Shown here piece by piece: positions 12,902-23,309 of a stretch of 64,000 nucleotides of DNA. The DNA comes from Lepidodermella squamata (lineage: Eukaryota; Gastrotricha): the NCBI GenBank assembly GCA_047495785.1, contig JBLDXI010000013.1, positions 3,038,001-3,102,000 of the forward strand, read 5' to 3'. The notes under the pieces were generated by a model. That model was not told the DNA's origin and did not search any database. It was given only the letters and a program-made list of their open reading frames with translations. Each line of letters opens with the position of its first letter. Within the stretch, counting starts at the first letter, position 1. A program made the translations under genes and the position numbers.

Positions 12902-13581
12902 ATGAACAACGTCTGCTTCCAGCTTTTCGCCTTCTCCATGCTTTGTTGTTTGGTTGTTCAAGCCTGCTTTCCGCCATTCGTCCCGGAGAAAAAGAAGTTC
13001 GAACGTAAGCAAGAAAATTTTTATTTTTTTTCCCCAATTTTTGAAAATTCAGAATTTAAATCAGGAAAATCTATAAATTCCTGAAAATAAATAAAAATAA
13101 AAATTAATGTTCCAACACTCCGAGAAAAAATTATCTTTTATTTAAAATTGTTCGCAATTTATCATTGATTTTTTTCTATTTTTATTTCTTTTTAGCTCGC
13201 TACATTCGTTGCTATCATTGCACCGGTAATTACACGTACTGCGCGTTGAAGAACACGATCAACACGTGCCCGCTGTTGACGACGGCCGACCACGACGCCC
13301 GCGCCGACTCCAACCTGGTAACGACGTCGGACGACCAGTTCCAGTGCGTGCTCGCCATCAACTTCCTCGACCAGTCCGTGTACCAGGGCTGCGCGAGCCA
13401 GTGCGAGTCCGACCAGTCCAAGTTCTACAAGCGCTCGTGCTCGACGCGCAACCTCGGCAACTGCTTCGACATCCAGTGCAAGCACGCCATCCAGGACGGC
13501 AACGTGTTCGACGCCGCGAGCCACGTGACAACTGCCAGTGGGCTGCTGTTTGCCGGCGTCATTGTAGCGCGTGCTCTTTAG
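12902..13581 (+). CDS. Ly6/uPAR-like secreted or GPI-anchored protein 1, two exons, 162 aa
   Basis: Small cell-surface three-finger-type protein. Exon 1 (12902-13004, exactly 103 nt) encodes a hydrophobic signal peptide (CFQLFAFSMLCCLVVQAC). Exon 2 (13196-13581) encodes the Cys-rich body starting RYIRCYHCTGNYTYC, a VYQGCASQC core and a CFDIQC segment. It ends in a hydrophobic tail (SGLLFAGVIVARAL) expected of a GPI-attachment signal. The paralogue at 32774-33323 has the same 103-nt first exon, the same phase-1 intron and the shared VYQGCA motif. The body exon is strikingly GC-rich compared with its surroundings. No ligand can be inferred. Confidence 0.75.
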
Positions 13582-13895
13582 AACGCTGAATCAGACGTTT
13601 TAATTTAAAGAAAATTACGATGCTGGTTTTTATTGTAAAAAAGGGCGTGCGATCGTTTGCTCGTTTTTATATTCTAGTTGTTTGCAAATAATTTTAAATG
13701 ACTTCGGGTGATCAAAGTGATACTGAAAACATGAATAAAACCCGGTAAATAATAACGTTCGAAAACTTGTTTTTCAATTGAAATCGTTGCTCAATTCACA
13801 ATATTTCACAAGCTTAAATTCCGATTTTCTATCACTCGAATTTTTCTGGTGAATCTTTAAAACAAATTTCGAATTAAATGTTTGATTTGATTCAG

Positions 13896-14093
13896 ACTGA
13901 ATTTGTAGATATCTTCGACACTTCGTCCGATGAACAGCAAGATTCTGGAACTTATGAACAACTAACGGTGTTTTTTCAGGAAAATTCCTCCGCGTGGTTA
14001 ACCGAGGAAACTGAGCTTGCCCGATTCCCAGCCTTGTGGCGTGAATTTTCTCATAAAATAAATTTTACGGCCCAAAGCCTTGGTTCACGTTGA
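13896..14093 (+). pseudogene. Relic exon 2 of family B
   Basis: After a plausible acceptor (ttgattcag) the frame reads EFVDIFDTSSDEQQ, then YEQL, FFQEN and LTEETELARF. These align with the second exon of the B genes (FEDIFVNLSVEQQ, YEQL, YLEN, LAGETASVFEL). No matching exon 1 is visible upstream and the frame ends early. I read it as a diverged, broken copy at the edge of the array, although it could be part of an unrecognised gene. Confidence 0.5.
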
Positions 14094-14819
14094 CAGCATG
14101 CAGATCATCACGCCCTAATAAAACGTATGGTTGGTAAAATTTGAAGTTCGAATATTATTGGCTTTTTTTCCTAGCTGAACTCTAATTTGTTATCGATTTT
14201 TCTCGCTGGGATTGGCCATATGATGTCGCGAAATCAAGGTATAAAATCAGTAAAATCGAATGTTCAGATTTAGCTCATTGAGAGATGGGTCTCAATATAT
14301 AGCTCAAATCCCAAATCTGAAATAACTTATGAATTCACAGAATTTCGCTATAAAATTAATGAATATTTTAAGGTGGATTCACCAATTTTATGGTAATAAT
14401 TTGATGGATATTTGGGTGTCGATGCCCTTCGAACCTTGTTGCAACATCAAAGGAATTAAACATTGAGAAATAAAACCAAGATGCAAATGGCGGGATGTCG
14501 AGTGAAAACGTCGAATGGCGGTGAAAAGATGAATCATCTTTTCGAAATGTTGGACGGAACGTACGCCGCCACTTGTGTGAGATCAAGTTATAGGATTGCG
14601 CCCGTGTATAGATGCTGACGGCCGATCTCTAAAGATGAATCAGCACGCTACTATTAATATAACAGGCACGCCTTTACAGCCGCAGCCGAATCTGTAGTCA
14701 AATTTAACTCTGATTTAAGGCGCGCCGCGTTTTAACACGTCTTCTTCATATTTGAACAATAGACAGATCATACCTACTCGTTGCCTAGTTAATTTCTCAG
14801 TTTCAATCAGCCATCTGAA
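14094..14819. promoter_or_regulatory. Upstream region of family A gene 1 with a duplicated block
   Basis: The block 14529-14715 matches 18575-18749, upstream of the second A gene. Shared words include GATGAATCATCT, GCCGATC, AAGATGAATCAGCA, AACAGGCA, GCCGAATC and GTCAAATTTAACT. Because it lies directly before both A genes it probably contains their promoter or 5' UTR. It also holds a TTAAGGTGG at 14368. No coding sequence is seen. Confidence 0.45.
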
Positions 14820-15339
14820 ATGGAGTATTCGGTTCCAGCAGAATTCACTGAGGCAACGGCACGCTTCAAATCCATTCAGGTGCCGTCTTCGATCCAACCG
14901 ACTGTCGAAACGTTCAACAACGAGATGAAGGAATGCCGACAAGAGCACGAAAAGTTGGCGAACGAAACCGCAGATAACCCGGAGGATCGAGCCAAAAACA
15001 TGGATCGCCTGAGAGCGCTGAATGGGCGAATGAAGAAAGCCCAAGAAAACTTTGCGGTTCGTTTCATTTTTGTCGCCGTTTCAATAATTTCTTGAAACGA
15101 ATACTGTTTTCTAGGAAAATGTGGAACGCGAATTCGGCGCTTTGACCAACGCGGAACAAGAACGAGCCCTCGTGTACGTGGAGGCTCAGACCGAATTCGT
15201 CGAGGGTTGGTTCAGTTGGTTCGGCAAATGCTTGTCTCGTGTCATTGAGGCAATCAAGAATTCCATCATGAATTTCGCAACTGCCGTAGCCGGTTTGTTC
15301 CGTTCATGCTGGGGCGCCGTTCAGGGCATTATCTGGTAA
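14820..15339 (+). CDS. Family A protein 1 (helical, two exons, 153 aa)
   Basis: Unrecognised protein. Exon 1 (14820-15056) encodes a hydrophilic, helix-favouring segment containing FNNEMKECRQEHEKLANETA, then DRAKNMDRLRALNGRMKKAQENF. Exon 2 (15115-15339) encodes REFGALTNAEQERALVYVEA, the signature FVEGWFSWFGKCLSRVIEAI, and an amphipathic, weakly hydrophobic C-terminus ending in W. No signal peptide or catalytic motif is visible. The intron is phase 0 and 58 nt. Family B gene 1 begins only 115 nt after the stop, behind a polyadenylation signal and a splice-acceptor-like site. It belongs to a tandem family with 18809-19319, the fusion at 19919-21256, and relics at 22876 and 28927. Function unknown; the C-terminal helix might contact membranes (inference only). 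Confidence 0.65.
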
Positions 15340-15454
15340 TATCTGTAAATAATCTCTCCGGGTCATAATAAAGCTTCTCTTAAATATTTATAATAATGTC
15401 AAATTGTTGTGATTTTTTTATAAATTTTAGGATTCGATTTTAAGACAACAGAAG
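15340..15454 (+). promoter_or_regulatory. A1-B1 junction: poly(A) signal and splice acceptor
   Basis: The 115 nt between the A1 stop and the B1 ATG hold AATAAA at 15367-15372. A polypyrimidine/AT tract ending tataaattttag at 15430 follows, 24 nt before the ATG. The same arrangement recurs before 19612 and 19919. It suits an operon junction resolved by trans-splicing, or a cis intron in a shared transcript. Confidence 0.45.
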
Positions 15455-16244
15455 ATGAGATTATTTGGCCTCCCATCTTTGCTAACTTTTTCTTGGCGTT
15501 CACAAGCAGCAACAACAGCAACAACAACAGCCACACCGCAAATACCCCCGAATCTTGCCGAAGCTTTGAACGTGACGCGCCTGCATCACGGCCATCTGAT
15601 TCTCACCGAGTCGGATGGTTTTCAGACGGTTTTCCGCGGGCTTGGCGAGCGAATGCGGCAAAACTTGAATGTTGCTGTCAATGACATTATTGGAGCCGGC
15701 CAGCGAGAAAGAAATCACCAGGATTTCCAAGGACTGATGAATCGCCAGCAACAGGCGTTACAGCGATTTCAGGTATCTAAATACGTTTTGCATTATGTAG
15801 AAAGAATATTGTACGTTTTATTTCTTCTAGGCTGGATTTGAAGATATTTTTGTTAATCTGAGCGTCGAACAGCAGGAAGCTGCACTTCAAGTCTACGAAC
15901 AACTGGCTGATTACCTGGAGAACAGCTTCTACCCATGGCTAGCCGGAGAAACTGCGAGCGTTTTCGAGCTGGTTCGAGCTGGTGGCACTCCTAACGTTGA
16001 TCAGGCTCTTCAGCGATTTCAAAGCATTCTGGTTACCATGAGAACGAATTTTGAGGTGGCCTTTTCCGCGGCGACTCTTCGAAATGATGCTGCCAGGTCG
16101 AGCAACGGCAATCAGCGTCAGCCTGAGGGCGAGGAAGATGGGAGCGAAATACAGTCTGCGGATCTTGCAATTTCACTCAATGGCAAAGAGAACAGACGCC
16201 AGCTTTCTAAATCGGAAAATCAGAATGTCCACCCTCTAGATTGA
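15455..16244 (+). CDS. Family B protein 1 (two exons, 243 aa)
   Basis: Unrecognised helical protein. Exon 1 (15455-15772) encodes a Thr/Ala-rich N-terminus and then PPNLAEALNVTRLHHGHLIL, FQTVFRGLGERMRQNLNVAV and HQDFQGLMNRQQQALQRF. Exon 2 (15831-16244) encodes FEDIFVNLSVEQQEAALQVY, YLENSFYPWLAGETASVFEL and a hydrophilic, disordered tail rich in Asn, Gln and Glu. The junction is phase 0 with a 58-nt intron. Close relatives lie at 19919, 29779 and 31248. It may form heptad-based assemblies with protein A, since the two are always neighbours and are fused in one locus; that is inference. No enzymatic motif is seen. Confidence 0.65.
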
Positions 16245-16750
16245 GTTAGAAGCTGACTACTGGCAGCATGAAGTCATAACTAAAATCTTTCACATGAGTG
16301 ATCTTTTATTCGGTATATATATTCAAGCTAAAATACCTAGAGGTGAATAAAAGTCAATGGACTGAACATTTTATTTGTTAATTATTTCTTCGTCTTTATG
16401 GTTATAGTTTAAATAATTATTAAGCGAAGCTGGGCCAGACAGAAATCTGTAAGAAGGTTTTATACCCACAGTTTTACTTATATTCAGATCTAATTCAGAT
16501 TCTAATTATATTCAGATATAACAGGTTGTTCCGTCCAACAAGACGGACATATTTAAACTTCATTATAAAATTGATTAGAAATTTCAATTCTTTGTTGTAA
16601 AAGAAATTTTTTCTTAGCGTTCAAAGCCTTCAAAGCAAAAGCATCTCTGCGACCCTGTATCTGACCCTGCCTTTTGCCTATTCATTGATCTGATTACCAA
16701 AAACATACCATTCTTGGAGTATTTACAAGACGCGCAGATAAGCCTAGCGC
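16245..16750. other. Gap after B1
   Basis: About 500 nt of AT-rich spacer with a possible polyadenylation signal (GAATAAAA) near 16345. Nothing else could be supported. Confidence 0.35.
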
Positions 16751-17473
16751 ATGGATCCGCGCCGGGCAAGGAGGAGCTCTTTTGTGCCATTCTATTCCAG
16801 CAATAAGGTAGTTGCGGTGTTCATAAATGCGAAAACTCGATCATGCGTATCTAATACGAGACCTATAGCCATTTATATCGTATGCGGGACTCCCAACATG
16901 ATCGGTCTGTTCAAAAACGGGTTAAAACTGGTAGCACCAGGTTTTAACCAGCTAATTTTAACAAAGGATGTTCAAAATAGTAGGTGTCCACTTAATGGAC
17001 TACTTAATGGACTACATAACGTAGACATAAGGCTGGCTCTATGCGGAGGTCTCATGGAAGTGAGCCGCATAGTTGAAAAACAACGGTTAAGCATCTTAGG
17101 CCAGATTTTGCGGAGTCAAAGTCCAACTACGTGTTGCTCTGATGGTCGATATGATAGCATCAATGGGATCAATGGGGCTTGGCAGCACGCGATTCTATCA
17201 ATTGATTAATATAGTGTGAAAAAAACCACACCCACCAACCCGACCAGCTCCACTATCGCGACCGACCCAGCAACAAGTAGTTGGACTTTGACACTGCATA
17301 TCGAGACTAAGATGATGTACTTCGGACACGTTGTTAGATCAAGCAACTATGACGCAGAAGGACTAATTAAAAAAATTTATATTTGGACGCCTCCATTGGA
17401 ATGGTTTGCACCTAGAGGACGACCCCGAACTAGATGGATCCACGGAGTGCATAGAAGTTTGATTAAAGATTAA
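16751..17473 (+). mobile_element. Decayed non-LTR retrotransposon (LINE) 3' fragment
   Basis: The frame near 17286-17470 encodes MMYFGHVVRSS and then RGRPRTRWIHGV. That is the hallmark C-terminus of many LINE-encoded reverse-transcriptase polyproteins (K..FGHV.R ... RGRPR.RWID). Upstream, another frame carries RLSILGQILRSQ, a diverged version of the same type of motif. Frames are broken by stops at 17207 and 17473, and no RT core or endonuclease is intact. AAG-rich sequence after 17473 and the spacer to 17820 may be its 3' tail. Clade cannot be assigned. Confidence 0.6.
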
Positions 17474-18574
17474 AGCAGGACTGACTAAGGAATTGCGCCG
17501 GAAAAAGAAAACTAGCACAAAAGAATAAGGCCAAGGATAAGAAGGGCAAAACGCCAAAGAAAAAGGGAAGGAAAAATCCGGCGAAAAGGAGTTTGAAATT
17601 AAAATTATGCCCGGTTTTCAACTAGCTATTTGAAATAGATGAATGGCGCATGATTGTTAACTCGATTGAAAACTATGAATTTTTCGGAAAAAGCAAGATC
17701 TTCAACTGTGGGGGTGGGTAAGAATTTCTCTTTGCCTGCCTTCGCCCTCTTCAAAACCGGAAACGGTATATGACGCCCAGTCTAGGAGAGGCTTAAATAA
17801 AACTATTATCATTATTATGTTCAAAATAAAAAAAACATCATGTTTACATCATTTTTGGCTTCACAAGATTCGTTTTTATTATTCATTATGCCTATTCTAT
17901 TCCAAATTTGATTTGAATTTCCAAGGAATTCGTAAGTCGAGAAAAAATTAGTAAAATAAGGAACTAAAATCGGGCAAATCTGTTGGAATCTGTTGGAAGT
18001 CGATGATACATGTCTCGATATATGAATCACATCTAAATTCTAGAAAATTGCGAAAGATTTCCGTAGCGCCGGAGAAATTTGGACAGTGTATAATTTTGGC
18101 CTATTCGGCTTTGCAAGTGAATAGCTTTTCGACGCCGTCCGATAAAAATACATTGTTTGTTGCATAAAATTCCCCGTCTCTTGAGCTTTCGAATGGCGAA
18201 AGTTCCAAGGTGATTGGAGCAATATTTTATTTTTAAGAAATATTATAAGAAACGCCATTTTGCGAGCAGTGATTGAAATGCACATTCCGAATTCACCAGA
18301 GCGTGTTGCATTCAATTCAGGCCCCTTTCAAACGGATAGCGACGAAATTATTGAATTATCGAAGCGGTTTTTTTTATTAAACTGATGATTATGCTGATGA
18401 TCTCCGTTTTCTTGTCAAATCTTGATAACAATTTCATTTTTCATGTTTCGTGTTGAATTGCAACTGTAAGTAAAAAATGATGTCACTGAAACCGCAAATC
18501 AAGCTGGCCTGGCAGTAAAAGGATTAAAAATTGAGCGCCAAAAGAACAAATCGCTTTCGAAACCTTCGAATTAA
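17474..18574. other. Gap between LINE remnant and A2 promoter block
   Basis: About 1.1 kb non-coding. It contains a minus-strand copy of the dispersed repeat at 18054-18250 and otherwise AT-rich spacer. Short open frames show no family signal. Confidence 0.4.
18054..18250 (-). repeat. Dispersed ~200-bp repeat, copy 1 (minus)
   Basis: The reverse complement reads tttcttaaaaat, attgctccaatcacctt, cattcgaaagctcaagagac, ttttatgcaacaaac, aaagctattcac and ccggcgc. It matches the plus-strand copies at 22214-22436, 28331-28548 and 40343-40533. No protein is encoded. It is a short interspersed or MITE-like family. Confidence 0.65.
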
Positions 18575-18749
18575 GATGAATCATCTGTGGGAGCAGCGGA
18601 CGCAGCCCTTTTGTCAGAGATCGAGTTAAATGATCGCATGCCTGATGCAGGTGCGGATAGCCGATCCTAAGATGAATCAGCAAACCACTAAATAAATTAA
18701 ACAGGCATCCTATATTAACCTTAGCCGAATCAAAAGTCAAATTTAACTA
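18575..18749 (+). promoter_or_regulatory. Conserved upstream block of family A gene 2
   Basis: Duplicate of 14529-14715, with words such as AAGATGAATCAGCA, AACAGGCA and GTCAAATTTAACT in the same order. It sits directly upstream of the second A gene. Conservation before both genes suggests a promoter or leader, although simple duplication of the unit would also explain it. Confidence 0.4.
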
Positions 18750-18808
18750 CTTGGAAGCAGCTCGTTGGCTTTTCAATATCGACATCGGCTTTCCATTAGC
18801 GATCTGAA

Positions 18809-19319
18809 ATGATGAATTTTGTGGTTCCAGCATGCGTCTCACTGGCATCTGCTCGCCTCCAGTCAATGCAGGCGCCTCCTCCGATCCAGCGATGTGTCGA
18901 AACGTACAACAATGAGATGACCGCATGCCGCCGTGAGCATGAACGATTGACAAACGATACGGCAGCTAATGATCCGGAGCAACGTGCCAGAATCAGCGAA
19001 CGCCTGAAAACGCTCAACGAACGAATGAAAACGGTGCAAGACAATTTCATGGTTCGTTTTAGCACTGTTGAATATGTCTAAAAACCGATATTTTGCTTCT
19101 ATAATATAGGGCAATGTTGAACACGAGTTCGGCAGGTTGGCTAATTCCGAACAAGAGCGAGTCCTCCCGTACCTGGAAGCTCAGACTGATTTCGTCGAGA
19201 AATGGCTCAGTTGGTTCGGCGACTGCTTGGTCCGTGTCCTTGACGCCATTAAGAATTATATCATGAATTTAGCCAAGACCTTGGCCGCCTTCTTTCGCTC
19301 GTGCTGGGGTGCCGCTTAG
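18809..19319 (+). CDS. Family A protein 2 (two exons, 150 aa)
   Basis: Paralogue of 14820-15339, clearly diverged but with the same exon plan. Exon 1 (18809-19051) contains YNNEMTACRREHERLTNDTA and RLKTLNERMKTVQDNF. Exon 2 (19110-19319) contains EHEFGRLANSEQERVLPYLE, FVEKWLSWFGDCLVRVLDAI and a C-terminus ending RSCWGAA. It lacks the last few residues (VQGIIW) of paralogue 1. The start was chosen by alignment with A1. A duplicated promoter-like block precedes it, and a chimeric B/A remnant follows after AATAAA at 19477. Confidence 0.65.
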
Positions 19320-19611
19320 GCCATGTTCTGACAGAACTGCGCCGAATAGTTTGCAATCAATCACGCTGGGTCAGAATTAAGCTTAATTGATTTATAGAAG
19401 CTTTGAATAGCTTGGCTAACATTATGGTAGTCAGATTCTCTCTGAGTTAGTTTTCTGTTGTTCTTGAACTTTGAAAATAAATCTTTTCGCGTGATTGGTA
19501 TATATCGTTTGTTTTATAGGAGGTCAATTTAAACAAAAAATAATGAACTCAATAAAGTCAAAATTGTGATTTTTTGTTTTTTTATAGGGCCCGATTTTAA
19601 GACAAAAGAAG

Positions 19612-19789
19612 ATGAGATCTTGGCTCAACCGCTTAGGTTGGCCGCCGAATTGGCCTCGACATGTCACAACAACAACAGCTACTCCGCTACATCATTGAGG
19701 CAATCAGGAATTCCATCATGAATTTCGCAACTGCCGTAGCCGGCATGTTCCGCTCATGCTGGGACGTCGTTCAGGGCATTATCTGGTAG
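19612..19789 (+). pseudogene. Chimeric remnant: family B start joined to family A end
   Basis: After an acceptor-like tttttttatag the text gacaaaagaagATGAGATC resembles a B-gene start. An ACAACAACAACAGCTACTCC stretch follows, corresponding to the B Thr-rich N-terminus. At about 19690 it switches to the family A exon 2 sequence (ATTGAGGCAATCAGGAATTC ... ATTATCTGGTAG). The B frame stops right at the junction (CATCATTGA), so the A part is out of frame. This is the product of unequal exchange in the array. Confidence 0.6.
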
Positions 19790-19918
19790 AACTGCGCCGA
19801 ATACTCTGTAAATAGTCTTGCTGGGTCATAATAAAGCTTCTCTTAAATATTTATAATAATGTCAAATTGTTGTGATTTTTTTTATAAATTTTAGGATTTG
19901 ATTTTAAGACAACAGAAG
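19790..19918 (+). promoter_or_regulatory. Second A-B junction: poly(A) signal and acceptor
   Basis: Near-identical to 15340-15454, with TAATAAAGCTTCTC (AATAAA) near 19831 and tataaattttag at about 19895, 24 nt before the ATG at 19919. It was duplicated with the unit. Confidence 0.4.
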
Positions 19919-21256
19919 ATGAGATTTGGCCTCCTATCTTTGCCAACTTTTTCTTGGCGTTCACAAGCAAAAACAACAGCAACAACAACTGATACACCGC
20001 AAATACCCCCGAATCTGGCCGAAGCTTTGAACGTGACGCGCCTGCATCACGGCCATCTGATTCTCACCGAGTCGGATGGTTTTCAGACGGTTTTCCGCGG
20101 GCTTGGCGAGCGAATGCGGCAAAACTTGAATGTTGCTGTCAGTGACATTATTGGAGCCGGCCAGCGAGAAAGAAATCACCAGGATTTCCAAGGGCTGATG
20201 AACCGCCAGCAACAGGCGTTACTGCAATTTAAGGTGGGTAAAAATGATGAGCATTCAGATTAATTCGGATTTTTAATTGCTTCTAGGCTGGGTTTGAAGA
20301 GATTTTGGTTAATCTAAACGTCGAACAGCTGGAAGCTGCACTTCAAGTCTACGAAGAATTAACCGATTATCTAGAAGGAAAGTTCTACCCATGGCTAGCC
20401 AGAGAAACTGCGAGCGTTTTCGAGCTGCTTCGAGCCGGTAGCACTCCTAACGTTGATCAGGCTGTTCGACGATTTCGAGGCATTCTGGACTGCATGAAAA
20501 CGAATTTCGACCTGGCATTTGCTGCGGCGAATCTTCAGCACGATGCTGCCAGGTCAAGCAACGGTAATCAGCGTCAGCCTGAAGGCGAGGAAGATGTCGA
20601 GGCGACGAATTTTGAAGAGGCCCTTTCTGCGGCGACTCTTCAAAATGATGCTGACAGGTCGATCAACGGCAGCAAGACTCAGCCCGCACCCAAAGAAAAG
20701 ATTCTTACAATCTCAGCTTTCAATTCAAAGCCATCTGAAATGGATTATTCGGTTCCAGCAGAAGTCACTCAGTCATCGGCACTCCTCAAATCGATTGACG
20801 TGCCGTCTTCGATCAAACCGACTGTCGATACGTTCAACAACGAGATGAAAGAATGCCGACAAGAGCACCAAAAGTTGGCGAGCGAAACCGCAGATAAACC
20901 GGAGGATCGAGCCAAAAACATGGATCGCCTGAGAGCGCTGAATGGGCGAATGAAGAAAGCCCAAGAAAACTTTGCGGTTTGTTTCATCTTTGTCGCCGTT
21001 AGATATTTTTCTAAAAGAAAATTCTTTCCAGGAAAATGTGGAACGCGAATTCGGCACTTTGACTAACGCCGAACAAGAGCGAGCTCTCGTGTACGTGAAG
21101 GCTCAGACCGAATTCGTCGAGGGTTGGTTCAGTTGGTTCGGCAAATGCTTGTCTCGTGTCATTGAGGCAATCAAGAATTCCATCATGAATTTCGCAACTG
21201 CCGTAGCCGGCATGTTCCGCTCATGCTGGGACGTCGTTCAGGGCATTATCTGGTAG
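19919..21256 (+). CDS. In-frame fusion of family B and family A (three exons, 409 aa)
   Basis: Exon 1 (19919-20233) is a B exon 1 (LNVTRLHHGHLIL, RGLGERMRQNLNVAV). Exon 2 (20287-20976) starts as B exon 2 (FEEILVNLNVEQLEAALQVY). It runs through a partial second copy of the B tail (LSAATLQNDADRSINGSKTQ) and continues without a stop into the complete A exon 1 (MDYSVPAEV through NGRMKKAQENFA). Exon 3 (21032-21256) is an A exon 2 ending CWDVVQGIIW. All junctions are phase 0. In the unfused neighbours the order is A then B; here a deletion or unequal crossover joined B to the following A. The fusion has no internal stop, which suggests it is expressed. Function unknown; it implies that A and B tolerate or favour covalent linkage. 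Confidence 0.7.
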
Positions 21257-22875
21257 AACTGCGCCGAATACTCTGTAAATAATCTCTCTGGGTCAAAATA
21301 AGCTTCTCTCAACCGATTAACATGAGTTCAAAATTGCGATTTTCGGTCCCGCAAGTGGAGGACCTTAGCCAAAATCAGCTTATGTTGTTACCATACTGGT
21401 TACTTAATACTTAAAGTCGCAAATTGGCCGTGTTTGCGACATGAATTCATTGCTATAATGTTGCTCATCGTCAGTTACTCACCGCTAATTATGTTAACTA
21501 CAATATCTGAATAAAAGTCAATGATATTTGATTTCTTAGCTTTTACGGTTATATTTCTACATTTTTAATTATGGGTCGCTATATTCGTACTTGAACAAGT
21601 TTTTCACTATTTGTACTCAGAAGGTGTTTCAGTAGCGGATAATTAAAAAAGTTTTGATCACATTAATCTTCGTTTGAAACTGATTAGGGCTCATATTCAC
21701 CTCGTTGGGATAAACCGATTGATGAATTCTTAGGTGGTTAATTAACCTCAAAAGACCCCACGAAAAAAGATTTTCTCGAAAAAATTAGAGAATATAGATC
21801 TCACCTCTCACTGAACGCTTACAGAATTTCCGGCCGGTGAACGTCTTTTGGCAGAAAATATCGAGAAGAGACGCGTTTTCGCACACTGATTATTATTGCT
21901 TTTCGAGAATTTTGAAAAAATCGTCCCTGATGAATCACAACGTCATGATAGAGACTAAAAAATAACAATCAGGCCCGCGCCATTAAATCTTTGCTGGTAT
22001 TTGGAAGATTTGAGAATTCCAGAAAAGCAGCGGGCAGCGGCCAAGAAAGAAAAAACTCATGATGAATCATTTCGTCAAATGTAAATGTACTAGCGTCAGG
22101 TCTCTCTTTTTTGTTTACCTAGGCAAACATCTCACTATTAAAATGCTTCTGAACGGAAAAAAACCGCCTGAAAAAATAATAATCGCAAAGTCGTTCAAAA
22201 ATCCAAAATCAACTTTTGATTTGCCTCGCTTATTAATATTTCTTAAAAATCAAGTATTGCTCCAATCACCTTGTAAAACTTGCATCATTCGAAAGCTCGA
22301 GAGACGAGGAATTTTATGCAACAAACTCTGCTATTTTATTGTACGGTGTTACAAAGCTATTCACCTGCATAGCCGGAGTGTCCAAAATGACCCTGTTCAA
22401 ATGTTTCCGGCGCCAGGGTGCTCGAAAAGCGTGTTTTAATGCTCAGAGTGGTTTCTTTCGTTGCTTTAGTTACAGAGAGAATAATCCTTGGTCTAAGTTT
22501 TAGGCTGCTCGAACTCTCTGAAACTGTTCATTGATTGCCCAAGTGAATTGGGTCATTTAACAATAAAATTGACCTAATAAGGCCAGCATTGCAGTAATAT
22601 TTTTGTCCAGAAAAAAGAGAAGGGAACGAATAAATTCATTACTTTCAGTTAAAAATATTACGTATGCATTACAAAATCAGAGAGCAATCCTGACGATCTG
22701 GTAATAAAGAAAAAGCAATCTGAAGCTCTTCTGACACTTTTTGATTCCATGCAGTATCAGTCCTAGGCTTTATCATAATGTTAATTGCTAACTAAAAAGC
22801 ATCATTGTTTATAGGAGAATGCGAAATAAATTTTAAATTTATTCCATGAATTGTTAATGGATCAATTTTAGCAAT
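21257..22875. other. Spacer, part of a segmental duplication
   Basis: No supportable exon. From about 21.72 kb it aligns with 27.87-29.1 kb. Shared words include AAGACCCCAC, AATCAGGCCCG, AAGCAGCGG..CCAAGAAAG, TGATGAATCATTTCG and GTACTAGCGTCAG. It contains dispersed repeat copy 2. A TATAG splice-acceptor-like site near 22815 precedes the relic exon. Confidence 0.45.
22214..22436 (+). repeat. Dispersed ~200-bp repeat, copy 2
   Basis: Plus-strand copy: tttcttaaaaatcaagtatt, gctccaatcacctt, cattcgaaagctcgagagac, ttttatgcaacaaactctg, aaagctattcacctg and ccggcgcc. Matches 18054-18250 (inverted), 28331-28548 and 40343-40533. No coding capacity. Confidence 0.65.
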
Positions 22876-23004
22876 ATGACTAATTGCGATCATCAAGAGC
22901 TAGCCACGCTTCCGTACCTGGAAGCTGCGCCATATTTCAGCGCGGAATGGTTTCACTGGTTTGGCGATTTCATAGATCGAGTCGTTCAAGCTCTCAGGAA
23001 ATAA
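22876..23004 (+). pseudogene. Relic family A exon 2 (43 codons)
   Basis: The frame encodes DHQELATLPYLEAAPYFSAE then WFHWFGDFIDRVVQAL and a stop. It aligns with EQERVLPYLEAQTDFVEKWL and WFGDCLVRVLDAI of A2. No exon 1 is seen upstream and the protein stops before the C-terminal helix. Relic exon 28956-29084 is nearly identical. A functional micro-protein cannot be excluded because the two copies remain very similar. Confidence 0.55.
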
Positions 23005-23309
23005 TGACGACATGTGACAGCTTTTATTGTAAGCTGACACTATCAAATCAAGGGCAGACCAAATTTATCTTGCAAATTCAACATAGAAGATGTTGAGCTT
23101 GATGGCGGCGACACGGTGAATGACCGCGGAATCATTATTTACAGAAATCATACCTACTCCGATCTCTGATAAAAGTCCTCTCTCATAAGAGTATTGTAAC
23201 GTCATGCTTCCCTTTTACACTTTATCACGCCTCATTTTTCATCCCTGTGTCTACTCACCCTACCTTCTCACTGACATTGAAAAAATGGGGCTCGTTTCAC
23301 AAAACGCTT

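Noticed and set aside
13192-13524. Antisense open frame over Ly6-like gene 1
   Set aside because: Arises from the GC-rich coding exon; the sense frame has signal peptide, cysteine pattern and a paralogue.
16751-17473. Intact gene for a secreted or membrane protein
   Set aside because: The RGRPR.RWI motif and the broken frames mark it as a LINE remnant.
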